Below are positions 15,988-25,338 of a DNA stretch of 64,000 bases, piece by piece. The notes under the pieces are model-generated. The model saw only the letters and a program-made list of their open reading frames with translations. It was not told the origin of the DNA and made no database searches. Position numbers and translations under genes: made by a program. Location: NCBI GenBank assembly GCA_026225395.1, contig JAMFSR010000007.1, forward strand, positions 1-64,000, read 5' to 3'. The number at the start of each line of letters is the position of its first letter. The first letter of the stretch is position 1. Origin of the DNA: Granulicella sapmiensis (GTDB lineage Bacteria > Acidobacteriota > Terriglobia > Terriglobales > Acidobacteriaceae).

Positions 15988-16977
15988 CTAAGACTGCGTC
16001 TTCGCAATATCCGGCCCCAGCACTTCCTGCGCACTCGGCGCTGGCGTATCCGGAATCGGCTCTTCCGTCCGCGTCCCAAACTCCCCATCCAGATGGTTCG
16101 CCGTCAGCCCTTCTTTCAATATCGCGAACGCCTCTTCCGGCGTATCCGCAAACTCAAACAGGTCCAGGTCCTTCGGCGAAATCGCTCCCTTGTCCGCTAG
16201 CATCTGAAAATTAATCAAATCCTTCCAGTACTTCGACCCATAAATCACAACCGTGATTTTCTTCGCCAACTTCTGCGTCTGTGCGAGTGTCAGCAGCTCG
16301 AACATCTCATCAAACGTCCCGAACCCGCCCGGAAACACCACCAGAGCCTTCGCCAGGTACGCAAACCAGTACTTCCTCATAAAAAAGTAGTGAAAGTTCA
16401 AATTCAGCGCCGGCGTAATGTAAGGGTTCGGCATCTGCTCAAACGGCAGCTTGATGTTCAGTCCGATCGTCTTTCCGCCCGCCTCCCACGCTCCACGATT
16501 CGCCGCTTCCATAATCCCCGGTCCACCGCCCGAGGTGATCACAAACCGGTGCCGACGCCCAGGCAGCTTCATCGACCACTCCGTCATCATCCGCGCCAGC
16601 TCACGCGCGGCCTCATAGTAGTGCGCCATCTCGACCGCCGCTTCCGCCCGGTCCCGCTTCAACTGGCTTGTCTCTACCTCATCCCCACGCGCCGGCTGCT
16701 CTTCCGGAGGCGCCGGCTTGGTCGACCCCGTATTGTCCAGCAGCTCCATCTGCTCATGCGCTTCATCCAGCGCATGAAACCGCGCCGACCCGAAGAACAC
16801 CACCGTGTCCTGGATCCTCTCCCGCCGGAACCGCGCCTGCGGCTCGTAGTACTCCGCCATAATCCGCAGCATCCGCCCATCGGGCGAGTCTATAAAGTCC
16901 TTGTTCTCATAAGCCAGCGGAGCGCTTTCCAGCGGCAACGGTTCAGGGGCGATCTCGGTTTCCATCTCGTCAGACAT
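15988..16977 (-). CDS. LOG-family protein (lysine decarboxylase-like fold)
   Basis: A 329-residue protein from ATG 16977 (an upstream ATG at 17025 adds 16 residues outside the family). It carries the LOG motifs ITSGGGPGIMEAANRGAWEAGG and VVFPGGFGTFDEMFELLTL, which form the nucleotide 5'-monophosphate phosphoribohydrolase site. True LOG enzymes release cytokinin-type bases or free bases from nucleotides. This long bacterial form (TIGR00730-like core, extended N- and C-termini, acidic linker around residues 75-100) has uncertain substrate. No operon partner; its end is separated from the amylase-like gene only by heptamer repeats. Confidence 0.8.
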   Translation of the reverse strand: MSDEMETEIAPEPLPLESAPLAYENKDFIDSPDGRMLRIMAEYYEPQARFRRERIQDTVVFFGSARFHALDEAHEQMELLDNTGSTKPAPPEEQPARGDEVETSQLKRDRAEAAVEMAHYYEAARELARMMTEWSMKLPGRRHRFVITSGGGPGIMEAANRGAWEAGGKTIGLNIKLPFEQMPNPYITPALNLNFHYFFMRKYWFAYLAKALVVFPGGFGTFDEMFELLTLAQTQKLAKKITVVIYGSKYWKDLINFQMLADKGAISPKDLDLFEFADTPEEAFAILKEGLTANHLDGEFGTRTEEPIPDTPAPSAQEVLGPDIAKTQS

Positions 16978-17076
16978 AAGACAGCCATTGTCTCGCGATT
17001 GCGCGCGAAATCCTAGCTCGGCCATCGAAGATCGCCAAAGCCTCCAGCGCCCGCAAGCGCACCGGAAGACTTTCTT

Positions 17077-20000
17077 CTATTCGATCGTAAGTGTGAACGT
17101 CGCGGTGTGAGCCTTCGCCGATCCGCTCGTCGTACCCGCAGCCGCGGCCTTAGCCACGCCCGTCACCGTCACCACACTCTTTCCCGGTGGTGTCGCGTTC
17201 AAGTACGAGCTGCAGCCCACAGCCCCACCCAGCACTGCCAGCAGCATCGCCAAAAGCGCCCACTGCTTCATCGAGCCACGCAGGCTCTTGCGCCGCACAC
17301 CGAGCAATCCGCACAGCAGGCCAGGCAGGATCAGCACAGAGGCAAGCATCGGTCCAACACCCGTAAAGTTCCTGGCCAGCGTGACCGTGCCACCGGAGGG
17401 CCCAACCGTTGTAATCGTCAGTTGAGACGTCTGCACGGTATTCGAGCCATCCGCCGTAACGGTCGGCGGCTGGAAGATACAGGACGCTCCCACGGGCAGC
17501 CCGGTGCAGGTAAAGACGACCGTTCCGGTATATCCACCCACGGGCGTAAAGGTGAACGTTGCAAGACCGGTCTGGCCGGAGTTCAGCGTCATCGTGGAGG
17601 GGTTCACGGTCAGCGAGTAATCGGGCTGCGGCGCTCCCGTCCCCGTCAGGCTGATGCTCTCCTGCGTCCCTCCAAACCCAACCTGGGTTTGCAGTGCGCC
17701 AGAGATCGGTCCCGAAGACGCGGGATCAAACGTCACCTGGATCGTGCAGGTGGAGTAAGCCGGCAGGTTGCCATTGCCGCAGGTGTTTGTCTGGCTGAAG
17801 TCCGTCGGGTCAGTCAGCAACAGGCCAAAGAACGGCACGGAGGAGCCGCTGGTATTGTTCAGCGTCACAGTCCACGCATTGCTCGCCGCTCCCACCGCCT
17901 GGGTGCCGAAGTTGATGTTGCTCGTCGAGAAGTAAACCGCGGAAGTGATCGGCACTCCCGTGCCTGTCAGATTGACCGTCAGTGGTCCGCTCGGCACGCC
18001 GGTCGGAAGCACCATAAGCTGGCTGGGATTCAGGCCCGCGGACAGAGGTGAGAACTTCACCAGGATGTTGCAGCTTGAGAACGCAGCGAGGCTTGTGCCG
18101 CAGTTGTCCGTCTCGGTAAAGTACGGGCCCGGAAGCTCGAGAACGAAGCTCATCGCCGTGTTGCCCGTATTGCTCATGGTCAGCGTCCACGGGTTGCTGG
18201 AGGTGCCTACCGCCTGGTTGCCGAAGTCGATGCTCGTGGTCGAAAACGACAGCGGCGCGCCCACACCCATTCCCGTGAGCGAAATCGTTATCGGCAGATA
18301 GGGCCCACCGTTCGGAAACACGACGAGTTGCCCCGGAGCAACGCCCTGAAACTGCGGAGAGAACGTCACCAGAATGTTGCAACTGGAATAAGCCGCAAGG
18401 CTCGTTCCACAGTTATCTGTTTCGGTATAGAACGGTGCAATCGCTTGGACCGGCGAATACGTGACGGTTGTGTTCGTCACATTGCTCATGGTGAGCGTCC
18501 ACGGATTGCTGGAGGAGCCCACAGTCTGATTGCCAAAGTTGATGCTGCTCGCCGAAAACGACAGCGGCGCCTCAACGCCCGTCCCTGTAATGTTCACAAA
18601 TAGCGGAGTCATGTAGGGGCTTGTTGGCAGCACGTACATCTCGCCACTGAGCGGCGCCTGAAAAGTAGGCGTGAAGGTCACAACAATATTGCAGTTCGAG
18701 TACGCGGACAGGCTGGTTCCGCAGTTATTCGTTTGCGTAAAGCCAATCCCCGGAAGCTGAACCGCACTGAACGTGACCGCCGTGCCGCCAGTGTTATTGA
18801 GAGTCACCGTCCAGTTCGTGCTGGACCCCACCTGCACGTTGCCGAAGTTGATGGTGCTCGTGGAAAACTGAAGCGGCGACGGCGGCACGGTTCCTGTTCC
18901 TGTAAGGCTAACCGTCTGCGGAACACTGTTTCCATTAATCAGCACGACAAGCTGACCGAGGAACGTACCGGGTATCGTCGGCGCAAACGTCACCTGCACG
19001 TTGCAGGTGGAGTATGCCGCGAGACTCGTTCCGCAGGAATTCGTCTGCGCAAATGAGGGATCTCCCGAAATCGCAATCGGGCTCGCAAACGTCACCGGAA
19101 CCCCGCTCGTATTGCTCAGCGTCACCGTCCACGGATTACTGGTCGTCCCCATCTGCAAGCTGCCGAAATCGATATTGGCAGGAGAGAACGTCACGATAGG
19201 CGTCGACGTCGTTCCAGTCCCGGTCAGCGCCACGGCCAGCGGCGTGCTCACGCCGTTGATTAGTGCCACCAGCTGTCCGGTCACCACACCCGCCACACCC
19301 GGCGTAAAGCTCACCTGTATGTTGCAGGTCGAAAAAGGCGCCAGACTCGTGCCGCAGTTGTCCGTCTCCGTAAAAGCCGTAGACCCGGTAATCGAAAGTG
19401 GACCCGTAAACACAGCCGCCGTCGCGCTCGTATTGCTCAGCGTCACCGTCCACGGATTGCTCGCCGTCCCAACCGCGAGACTGCCAAAGTCGATGCCGGT
19501 CGGCGAGAACTGCACCACCGGTGTCGACGACGTTCCAGTTCCCGTCAGGCTCACCGTCAGTGGCGTGCTGATGCCATTGATCTGCACAGAAACCTGCCCT
19601 GTGATCACAGCCACCGTGCTCGGCGTAAACGTCACCACCACGTTGCAGGTGGAGTGCGGCGCGAGCGAGTTTCCGCAGGTGTTCGTCTGGCTGAAGTCCG
19701 CGGAGCCCGAGATCAAGATCGGCGTCAGGAACGGAGCCGGATAGTCGCTCGTATTGTTCAGCGTCACCGTCCACGGATTGCTCGCCGTCCCCGTGGCCTG
19801 GCTGCCGAAGTCCACGCTCGTAGGCGAGAACACCACCCCCGGCGTCGCGGCAAGGCCCATACCGGTCAGGCTTACGGTCAGTGGGGTGAGACCGGCAATC
19901 GAGGCCACAATCTGCCCGGTCGTCGCGCCCGCAGTCCCTGGCGCAAACGATACCGTCACATTGCACGTAGAGTGCGCTCCCAGCGTCGTCCCGCAGGTGT

Positions 20001-20637
20001 TGGTCTGCACAAACGCCGTCGAACCCGAAATCGCGATAGGGGAAGATAGCGTGGCATTATTGCCGCTGGTGTTGTTCAGCGTCACAGTCCAGGAATTGCT
20101 CGTCGTGCCCACTGCCTGATTTCCAAAATCGATGCTCGTAGGCGAGAACACCACCACCGGCGCATTCGACGTCCCCACCCCGGTCAGGTTGACGCTCTGC
20201 GACCCACCCGCCGCATTGTCCGTAAAGGTCAGATACCCCGCCAGCGTTCCGGTCGTTGTCGGCGTAAACGCTACCTGCAGCGTGCAGGTCGAGTACGCCC
20301 CCAGCGTCGATCCGCAACCGCCGGTCAGCGCAAAGTCACCCGGATCAGTCACGCTCACCGACGAAATCGCCAGCGGCGTCCCACCCGTATTGCTCAGCGA
20401 AACCGTCCATGGAGAACTAGCAGTCCCCTGCATCTGGTTGCCGAAATCAATCGACGTGGTGGAAACAACGACGGTCGGTATCTGAGCAGACGCGCCCGCG
20501 CAGAAAACTCCTCCCAACAGACACACTGAACCCATCTTCGACAGAAAGGCGCGCGTCTTGCGGCTGGCACAGGAAAAACGGGCAGGAGAGCCCGCGCAGT
20601 TTGCAGCAACCAGGGAAGAAGAAGTCCGGGAGATCAC
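17077..20637 (-). CDS. Giant secreted choice-of-anchor-D repeat protein
   Basis: An 1186-residue protein with a signal segment (MGSVCLLGGVFCAGASAQ, residues 35-52); the start is either GTG 20637 or the internal ATG at 20535. It consists of nine immunoglobulin-like choice-of-anchor-D units of about 100-110 residues, each opening with a variant of FSPTSIDFGNQAVGT followed by WTVTLNN and containing C-G-T-S/L and TC-NI/V motifs. A further Ig-like domain follows (DYSLTVNPSTMTLNSGQTG), then a hydrophobic helix with positive stop (LPGLLCGLLGVRRK) and a last extracytoplasmic segment. It is probably a surface or periplasmic protein. The function of such proteins in acidobacteria is unknown; adhesion is a guess. 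Confidence 0.8.
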   Translation of the reverse strand: MISRTSSSLVAANCAGSPARFSCASRKTRAFLSKMGSVCLLGGVFCAGASAQIPTVVVSTTSIDFGNQMQGTASSPWTVSLSNTGGTPLAISSVSVTDPGDFALTGGCGSTLGAYSTCTLQVAFTPTTTGTLAGYLTFTDNAAGGSQSVNLTGVGTSNAPVVVFSPTSIDFGNQAVGTTSNSWTVTLNNTSGNNATLSSPIAISGSTAFVQTNTCGTTLGAHSTCNVTVSFAPGTAGATTGQIVASIAGLTPLTVSLTGMGLAATPGVVFSPTSVDFGSQATGTASNPWTVTLNNTSDYPAPFLTPILISGSADFSQTNTCGNSLAPHSTCNVVVTFTPSTVAVITGQVSVQINGISTPLTVSLTGTGTSSTPVVQFSPTGIDFGSLAVGTASNPWTVTLSNTSATAAVFTGPLSITGSTAFTETDNCGTSLAPFSTCNIQVSFTPGVAGVVTGQLVALINGVSTPLAVALTGTGTTSTPIVTFSPANIDFGSLQMGTTSNPWTVTLSNTSGVPVTFASPIAISGDPSFAQTNSCGTSLAAYSTCNVQVTFAPTIPGTFLGQLVVLINGNSVPQTVSLTGTGTVPPSPLQFSTSTINFGNVQVGSSTNWTVTLNNTGGTAVTFSAVQLPGIGFTQTNNCGTSLSAYSNCNIVVTFTPTFQAPLSGEMYVLPTSPYMTPLFVNITGTGVEAPLSFSASSINFGNQTVGSSSNPWTLTMSNVTNTTVTYSPVQAIAPFYTETDNCGTSLAAYSSCNILVTFSPQFQGVAPGQLVVFPNGGPYLPITISLTGMGVGAPLSFSTTSIDFGNQAVGTSSNPWTLTMSNTGNTAMSFVLELPGPYFTETDNCGTSLAAFSSCNILVKFSPLSAGLNPSQLMVLPTGVPSGPLTVNLTGTGVPITSAVYFSTSNINFGTQAVGAASNAWTVTLNNTSGSSVPFFGLLLTDPTDFSQTNTCGNGNLPAYSTCTIQVTFDPASSGPISGALQTQVGFGGTQESISLTGTGAPQPDYSLTVNPSTMTLNSGQTGLATFTFTPVGGYTGTVVFTCTGLPVGASCIFQPPTVTADGSNTVQTSQLTITTVGPSGGTVTLARNFTGVGPMLASVLILPGLLCGLLGVRRKSLRGSMKQWALLAMLLAVLGGAVGCSSYLNATPPGKSVVTVTGVAKAAAAGTTSGSAKAHTATFTLTIE
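17632..20475 (-). repeat. Nine tandem coding repeats of about 320 bp
   Basis: DNA encoding the anchor-D units. Parts are nearly identical between copies (for example the stretches around 19440-19470 and 19760-19790), which suggests recent duplication or gene conversion. Confidence 0.75.
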
Positions 20638-20977
20638 AAAAGCTCATTTCTCGGGGCTGCCCGAAGGCGAGCCCGGTCGGCCCATACGGCTCTTGGAGTC
20701 ATGAAATTTGGTGGTGCCTACAACAGGAATCGAATGCCGCAGCTACGCCGCTCAAGCCAATACATATCCGACAACGAACGCGCTGCACTTCGGAAATTCG
20801 GGATTCGGAAGATAAATCGAAGATCGCTTCCAAAATTCGGTGACTTTCGTAACTACAACTTTAGTGGTGTGCAAAAGTTAGCGCATAGGCGCCGGAAAGT
20901 CAACGCAAACCTGCGTTATCGCATAAGGAATTGAGTGAGCGCCAGTGAATAAGAATGTGACGGAAGGCTAGACGGCA
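20638..20977. other. Non-coding gap with lower GC
   Basis: 340 bp without a supportable gene. It holds a tRNA 3'-end fragment (20709-20735) and AT-richer DNA from about 20750 to 20950 that does not resemble the flanking genes. I see no promoter or terminator that I would defend. Confidence 0.4.
20709..20735 (-). other. tRNA 3'-end fragment, possible attachment-site remnant
   Basis: Read on the minus strand this 27-mer has a T-loop (TTCGATT), the 3' T-stem CCTGT, acceptor strand TGTAGGC, discriminator A and CCA, the end of a tRNA of the GCCTACA-acceptor type. The rest of the tRNA is missing: the 5' T-stem does not match. Integrated elements often leave such 3' tRNA copies. Confidence 0.5.
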
Positions 20978-21301
20978 TCACGCCCGGTAATCCCGGTAAT
21001 GCACCATCTCACTGATTCCAATCCACATATCCAGCAGCCCCACACCGCTGATCACCCCGCGCACCCATCCGCGCTGCAGCACCGCATCCAGCGCCGGGTG
21101 CGACATCAACCACCCGTTCTGCTCCCAGTACCGGGGCCACCATGGCAACAGCGACAGAATTCCGCCGATATAAAAGCAGAAAATTACCAGCACCACCAGG
21201 CTCAACCGCTGCAGCCACACCGGAGCCGGCGCCGGGTCTTCACGCCGGTGCATCGCGTCCGCTCGGTCTGTCTCACGCACGATCTGTTGCTGGGCCGCCA
21301 T
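20978..21301 (-). CDS. Small membrane protein of unknown function
   Basis: A 107-residue protein with a charged N-terminus, two hydrophobic segments (LSLVVLVIFCFYIGGILSLL and a weaker one in VRGVISGVGLLDMWIGIS) joined by a Trp-rich loop (WWPRYWEQNGW). The topology suggests an inner membrane protein. No family is recognised. It follows the AsmA-like gene by 42 bp on the same strand and may be its operon partner. Confidence 0.55.
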   Translation of the reverse strand: MAAQQQIVRETDRADAMHRREDPAPAPVWLQRLSLVVLVIFCFYIGGILSLLPWWPRYWEQNGWLMSHPALDAVLQRGWVRGVISGVGLLDMWIGISEMVHYRDYRA

Positions 21302-21343
21302 CGTCTCTCTTCCACGGTAGCAGGACGCTCCGCCGCTGTCGCG

Positions 21344-23035
21344 TCACTTGTCTCCTACTACCCGGCCGCCGGCTTTCTTCTCAGCCGCCTTACCCTTCAT
21401 CCCAGCCTCGATCTGTGCCGCTGTCTCATCCGCCGACCCACCCATTGCCAGCCCGAACTTCACATCGCCGCCCGTCCCGCTGATCGAAACTGGCAGCTCC
21501 AATCCAGCCCCGTTCTTCTTCAAAAACTTGTCCACCGGCATCAGCAGGATCGACTTCCACCCCGTCACCATCTGCGAAGCCGTCGCCTCGGTCCGCACAT
21601 GCCCTTTGAACTCGAAAACGTCCCCTGCCGTCGTGTACACGCCGTTCATCAGCACCTTCGCCCCGGGAATCTCATAGTCCAGCCCATCCACCAGAATCGT
21701 CCCATGCGCCAGGTTGAACTTAGCCGTCATCGACGACTGCACCTCGGCTTTCTTATCACTCCCGGCCTCGCGCGCATCCTCCGGCTTGCCCTGCGCCCGC
21801 ATGCTCAGCCCATCGATCTTGTCCTGCCACTTCGCATTGCTGAAGTCCACGCCCGCAATCTTGAACGTTCCCGCCAGCGCGATCTTCTGCGCCACGCGCT
21901 CCTTCCCCGGCGGAATATGCAGCTTCGTCTGCATCGTCAACGCGCCGCGCATCAGTGGAGGATTGGTCTTGACCCCCAGCTCCAGCATGTCCTCGATCCG
22001 CGCATGCAGCATCACCACGTCAAGCGAAATATCATGCCCCACGCCCTTGATCAGTTCCACCTTGCCGCGGCACGTAAAATCCGAGTGCAGCAGATGCGCC
22101 TGGACCGGATCGAGCGTCGTGTCGCCATCGGTCCCATCCACATACGCATGGAACTTCGTATGCAGCGACACCGGATGATTGCTGATGTCCAGCGAAAAGT
22201 CCGGCGTATCGGTCGTTCCATCGATCGTGATCCGCTGTAGCTGACCGGCGTAGTGTCCGGTAGACGACAGAATCCCACCCAACCCCTTGATCGTGTTCAG
22301 ATCCGCATGGTCGAAGCTGTAATCGCCATCCACGGCCGATTCGCGCGGATCGTCGGCATTCCACGGCCCAAAGTGCCCCAGCGCATGGATATTGCCCACC
22401 GGCTTGGGGTTCACCAGCTCCGCGTCATACAGCATCGGCCTTCCGGCCCCAATGTCATGCAGATCCAGCCGCGAAATCTCAAACTCCAGCGGCTCCTTGC
22501 CCGGCTTCTCCGTCTCGATCACCAGCTTCACGTTCGTGCAGAGAATCTCGTCCGCGGTAAACGCAATCTTCGGTTTCGTCCCGGGATGCTGAGGATCAGC
22601 GGTCGGCTTGGCACCGCCGACACCCAGAAGGTCGCCCCGCTCCTGCCTCGGCGGCAGATGAATCTCCATCCCATCCACTCGCACAAACGCAATATTCGTC
22701 GGTTGATGCAGCAATCCCTTGATCGTCGTCCGAAACGCAAAGTGATCCACGCTAATCAACCGCTGACCGGCCCCATACGGAATCCGTAACCCGCCGCCTT
22801 CCACCTCAACCCCGCGCAGCAGCGAAATATCCAGCGAATCCAGCTCTACCGGCGCATTGAACCGTGCAGAAAGTGTCTCGATCACCCGCTTACGCACAAT
22901 CGGCCCAGCGTGGTGCAGCACATACTCCGCCGCCACGCCCAACCCCACCACCCCTGCCAAAACACAGCCGCCTACGACCTTCAACCAACGCCTGCGCCAC
23001 CAACTCACTTGCTGCTTTGTGCTTTTATCGTCCAC
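21344..23035 (-). CDS. AsmA-like / DUF748-type membrane-anchored protein
   Basis: A 563-residue protein. GTG 23035 is preferred because GGAG lies 9 nt upstream and the membrane anchor follows soon after (WWRRRWLKVVGGCVLAGVVGLGV); an ATG at 23104 is possible. After the anchor come AsmA-family features: GPIVRKRVIETLSARFNAPVELDSLDISLLRG at the start of the periplasmic part, then long beta-rich repeats (LHDIGAGRPMLYDAELVNPKP, SLHTKFHAYVDG, AKFNLAHGTILVDGLDYEIPGAKVLMNGVY). AsmA-like proteins are thought to move or organise lipids between the membranes. Divergent from the ABC-F gene. Confidence 0.7.
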   Translation of the reverse strand: MDDKSTKQQVSWWRRRWLKVVGGCVLAGVVGLGVAAEYVLHHAGPIVRKRVIETLSARFNAPVELDSLDISLLRGVEVEGGGLRIPYGAGQRLISVDHFAFRTTIKGLLHQPTNIAFVRVDGMEIHLPPRQERGDLLGVGGAKPTADPQHPGTKPKIAFTADEILCTNVKLVIETEKPGKEPLEFEISRLDLHDIGAGRPMLYDAELVNPKPVGNIHALGHFGPWNADDPRESAVDGDYSFDHADLNTIKGLGGILSSTGHYAGQLQRITIDGTTDTPDFSLDISNHPVSLHTKFHAYVDGTDGDTTLDPVQAHLLHSDFTCRGKVELIKGVGHDISLDVVMLHARIEDMLELGVKTNPPLMRGALTMQTKLHIPPGKERVAQKIALAGTFKIAGVDFSNAKWQDKIDGLSMRAQGKPEDAREAGSDKKAEVQSSMTAKFNLAHGTILVDGLDYEIPGAKVLMNGVYTTAGDVFEFKGHVRTEATASQMVTGWKSILLMPVDKFLKKNGAGLELPVSISGTGGDVKFGLAMGGSADETAAQIEAGMKGKAAEKKAGGRVVGDK

Positions 23036-23120
23036 CCATAAACTCCAACATTTTCGTTCGATGCACTCAACAAGCCGTTGGACTCCTGCGACAACCCTTG
23101 GCAATGCGAAAATAGGGGTG

Positions 23121-25160
23121 ATGCTTCAACTCTCATCCGCCGGCAAACGATTCGGCCCAAAACTCCTGTTCGACGAAGTCAACTGGCTCATCACGCCCAA
23201 TGAGCGCACCGGCCTGGTCGGCGGCAATGGCACGGGCAAATCCACGCTGCTCAAGATCCTCGCCGGCATGGACACCCTCGACTACGGCACCCGTACCCAC
23301 ATCAAGGGCATGACCATCGGCTACCTGCCGCAGGACGGCCTCGCGCTCTCCGGCCGCACCGTCTTCGAGGAGTGCCTCTCGGTCTTCGACGCCTTGCGTG
23401 ACATGGAGAACGAAGCCGAACAGCTCACCCACGTCCTCTCCGACGCCGACCCTAAATCGAAGGAGTACGCCGCCGCGGCCGATCGTTACTCCGAGATCGC
23501 CGATCACCTGCACGTCCACGACATCTACACGCTCGACGCCCAGGTAGGCGCCGTCCTCGGCGGCCTCGGCTTCACACGCGAAGACTGGGAACGCCGCACC
23601 GAAGAGTTCTCCGGCGGCTGGCAGATGCGCATCTCGCTTGCCAAGCTGTTGCTGCAAAAACCCAGCCTGCTCCTGCTCGACGAGCCCACGAACCATCTTG
23701 ATCTCGAAAGCCGCAACTGGCTGGAAGACTATCTCCACAACTACGAGAACGCGTTCATCCTGATCTCGCACGATCGCTACTTCCTCGACGTCACAGTCAA
23801 CAAGATCGTGGAAGTCTGGAACAAGCGCATGCAGGTCTACCACGGCAACTACGAAAAGTACCTCGTCCTGAAAGACGAACGCCGCACGCAGATCATGTCC
23901 GCGTACAAGAACCAGCGCGACCGCATCGAAGCCCTCGAAGCCTTCATCAACCGCTTCCGCGCGCAGGCCACCAAGGCCAAGCAAGTGCAGTCGCGCATCA
24001 AGGAACTCGAAAAGATCGAGCGCATCGAAGTCCCCGAAGAAGAAGCCACGATCCACTTCAAGTTCCCGCAGCCCCCTGCTTCAGGCCGCACCGTCATTGA
24101 GGTTTCGCACCTCCACAAGCAGTACCCCATGCCTGACGGCTCGCCCAAGCACATCCTCACGGATGTCAGCTTCACCATCGAACGCGGCGATCGCATCGCG
24201 CTCGTCGGCGCGAACGGCGCAGGCAAATCCACGATGATCCGCATGCTGAGCGGCCTCGAAGGCCCCACCAGCGGCACCATCAAACTCGGCCACAACGTCC
24301 TCGCCGACTACTTTGCGCAGGATCAGTACAAAGTGTTGGACGGAAATGCAGAGATGCTCGACGACATTACCGGATCGAACCCCAAGGTCGATGTCGTCAC
24401 GCTACGCTCGCTGCTCGGCTGCTTCATGTTCACCGGCGACGACGTCTTCAAGAAGCTCGGCGTGCTTTCCGGCGGCGAACGCAATCGCTACGCCATGGCG
24501 AAGATGCTCGTTTCGCCCGCAAACTTCATCCTGCTCGACGAGCCCACCAACCATCTCGATCTGCGCGCAAAAGACGTGCTTTTAGAGGCGATTCGCGACT
24601 TCTCCGGCACAGTCCTCTTCGTTTCGCACGATCGCTACTTCATCGATCGCCTCGCCACGCGCGTGTTTGAAGTGGAGGACCGGCGTGTACATATCTACCC
24701 GGGTAACTACGAGGACTACCTCTTCCGCAAGCAGGGTGGCTTGGCGAAGATCGCAGAAGCCGCAGCCCACAACCCCCATGTAGACGCCGCCACAGGCATG
24801 CTGAAGCCCGTAAAACAAGTCGGCACAGCGCCTCAGGCACCCGCAGAACCGTGGGAATCCACACATGAGATCACCGGTTCGCTCACGCCTGTAGTCCCAA
24901 CACCCAAATCAACCATCAAACGCCTGAACCCGATTAAGTTGAAGCAACTGGAAGATCGTGTGGCCGCGATTGAGGCGGAGTTGCCGGTTCTCGAGGACCG
25001 CATTCAGACAGCTGAACAGCAGCAGGCCGGGTTTTCGACTGCAGAAGCTGCGCGCGCGCTTGCGGCTGAGTTAGACACGCTGCGTCAACAACATACGGCC
25101 CTTACGGCGGAGTGGGAAGACCTCGCGACGCAACTGGAAGAGCAGCAGGCTACCGCCTAG
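23121..25160 (+). CDS. ABC-F family ATPase
   Basis: A 679-residue soluble protein with two ABC domains and no membrane segments. Walker A motifs GGNGTGKST (about residue 35) and GANGAGKST (about 370), signatures FSGGWQMR and LSGGERNR, and Walker B LLLLDEPTNHLDLESRNW and ILLDEPTNHLDLRAKD are all intact. The linker between domains is the charged helical arm of ABC-F proteins, and the C-terminus is a coiled coil (LEDRVAAIEAELPVLEDRIQTAEQQQ). ABC-F proteins act on the ribosome as translation or antibiotic-protection factors; the overall shape is Uup/YheS-like. The start is ATG 23121, preceded by AGGGG; the open frame upstream overlaps the divergent AsmA gene. Confidence 0.88.
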   Translation: MLQLSSAGKRFGPKLLFDEVNWLITPNERTGLVGGNGTGKSTLLKILAGMDTLDYGTRTHIKGMTIGYLPQDGLALSGRTVFEECLSVFDALRDMENEAEQLTHVLSDADPKSKEYAAAADRYSEIADHLHVHDIYTLDAQVGAVLGGLGFTREDWERRTEEFSGGWQMRISLAKLLLQKPSLLLLDEPTNHLDLESRNWLEDYLHNYENAFILISHDRYFLDVTVNKIVEVWNKRMQVYHGNYEKYLVLKDERRTQIMSAYKNQRDRIEALEAFINRFRAQATKAKQVQSRIKELEKIERIEVPEEEATIHFKFPQPPASGRTVIEVSHLHKQYPMPDGSPKHILTDVSFTIERGDRIALVGANGAGKSTMIRMLSGLEGPTSGTIKLGHNVLADYFAQDQYKVLDGNAEMLDDITGSNPKVDVVTLRSLLGCFMFTGDDVFKKLGVLSGGERNRYAMAKMLVSPANFILLDEPTNHLDLRAKDVLLEAIRDFSGTVLFVSHDRYFIDRLATRVFEVEDRRVHIYPGNYEDYLFRKQGGLAKIAEAAAHNPHVDAATGMLKPVKQVGTAPQAPAEPWESTHEITGSLTPVVPTPKSTIKRLNPIKLKQLEDRVAAIEAELPVLEDRIQTAEQQQAGFSTAEAARALAAELDTLRQQHTALTAEWEDLATQLEEQQATA

Positions 25161-25244
25161 ATAGACCGGTTTTCGACGGTACGTTTTCGTGGAGGTTTGT
25201 GGTGACTTGTGGTGAGTTTATGGACGTTGTGGTGTCCAGCAAAC

Positions 25245-25275
25245 TTGACATCGCCGGGTGAACCTTTCGTAATGT
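25245..25275 (+). promoter_or_regulatory. Possible sigma-70 promoter
   Basis: TTGACA at 25245-25250 and TAATGT at 25270-25275 with a 19-bp spacer lie 64 bp before the membrane-protein gene at 25339. The spacing is longer than ideal. Confidence 0.3.
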
Positions 25276-25338
25276 TTACCCACGACGAACAGAGCCTCTG
25301 TACGATGATCTCGACTCCATCGTCATCCGAGGCGAGCG

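Noticed and set aside
17632-20475. CRISPR-like regular repeats
   Set aside because: Spacing of about 320 bp and the open reading frame show these are protein-domain repeats, not an array.
20709-20735. Functional tRNA gene
   Set aside because: Only the 3' end is present; anticodon arm, D arm and 5' acceptor strand are missing.
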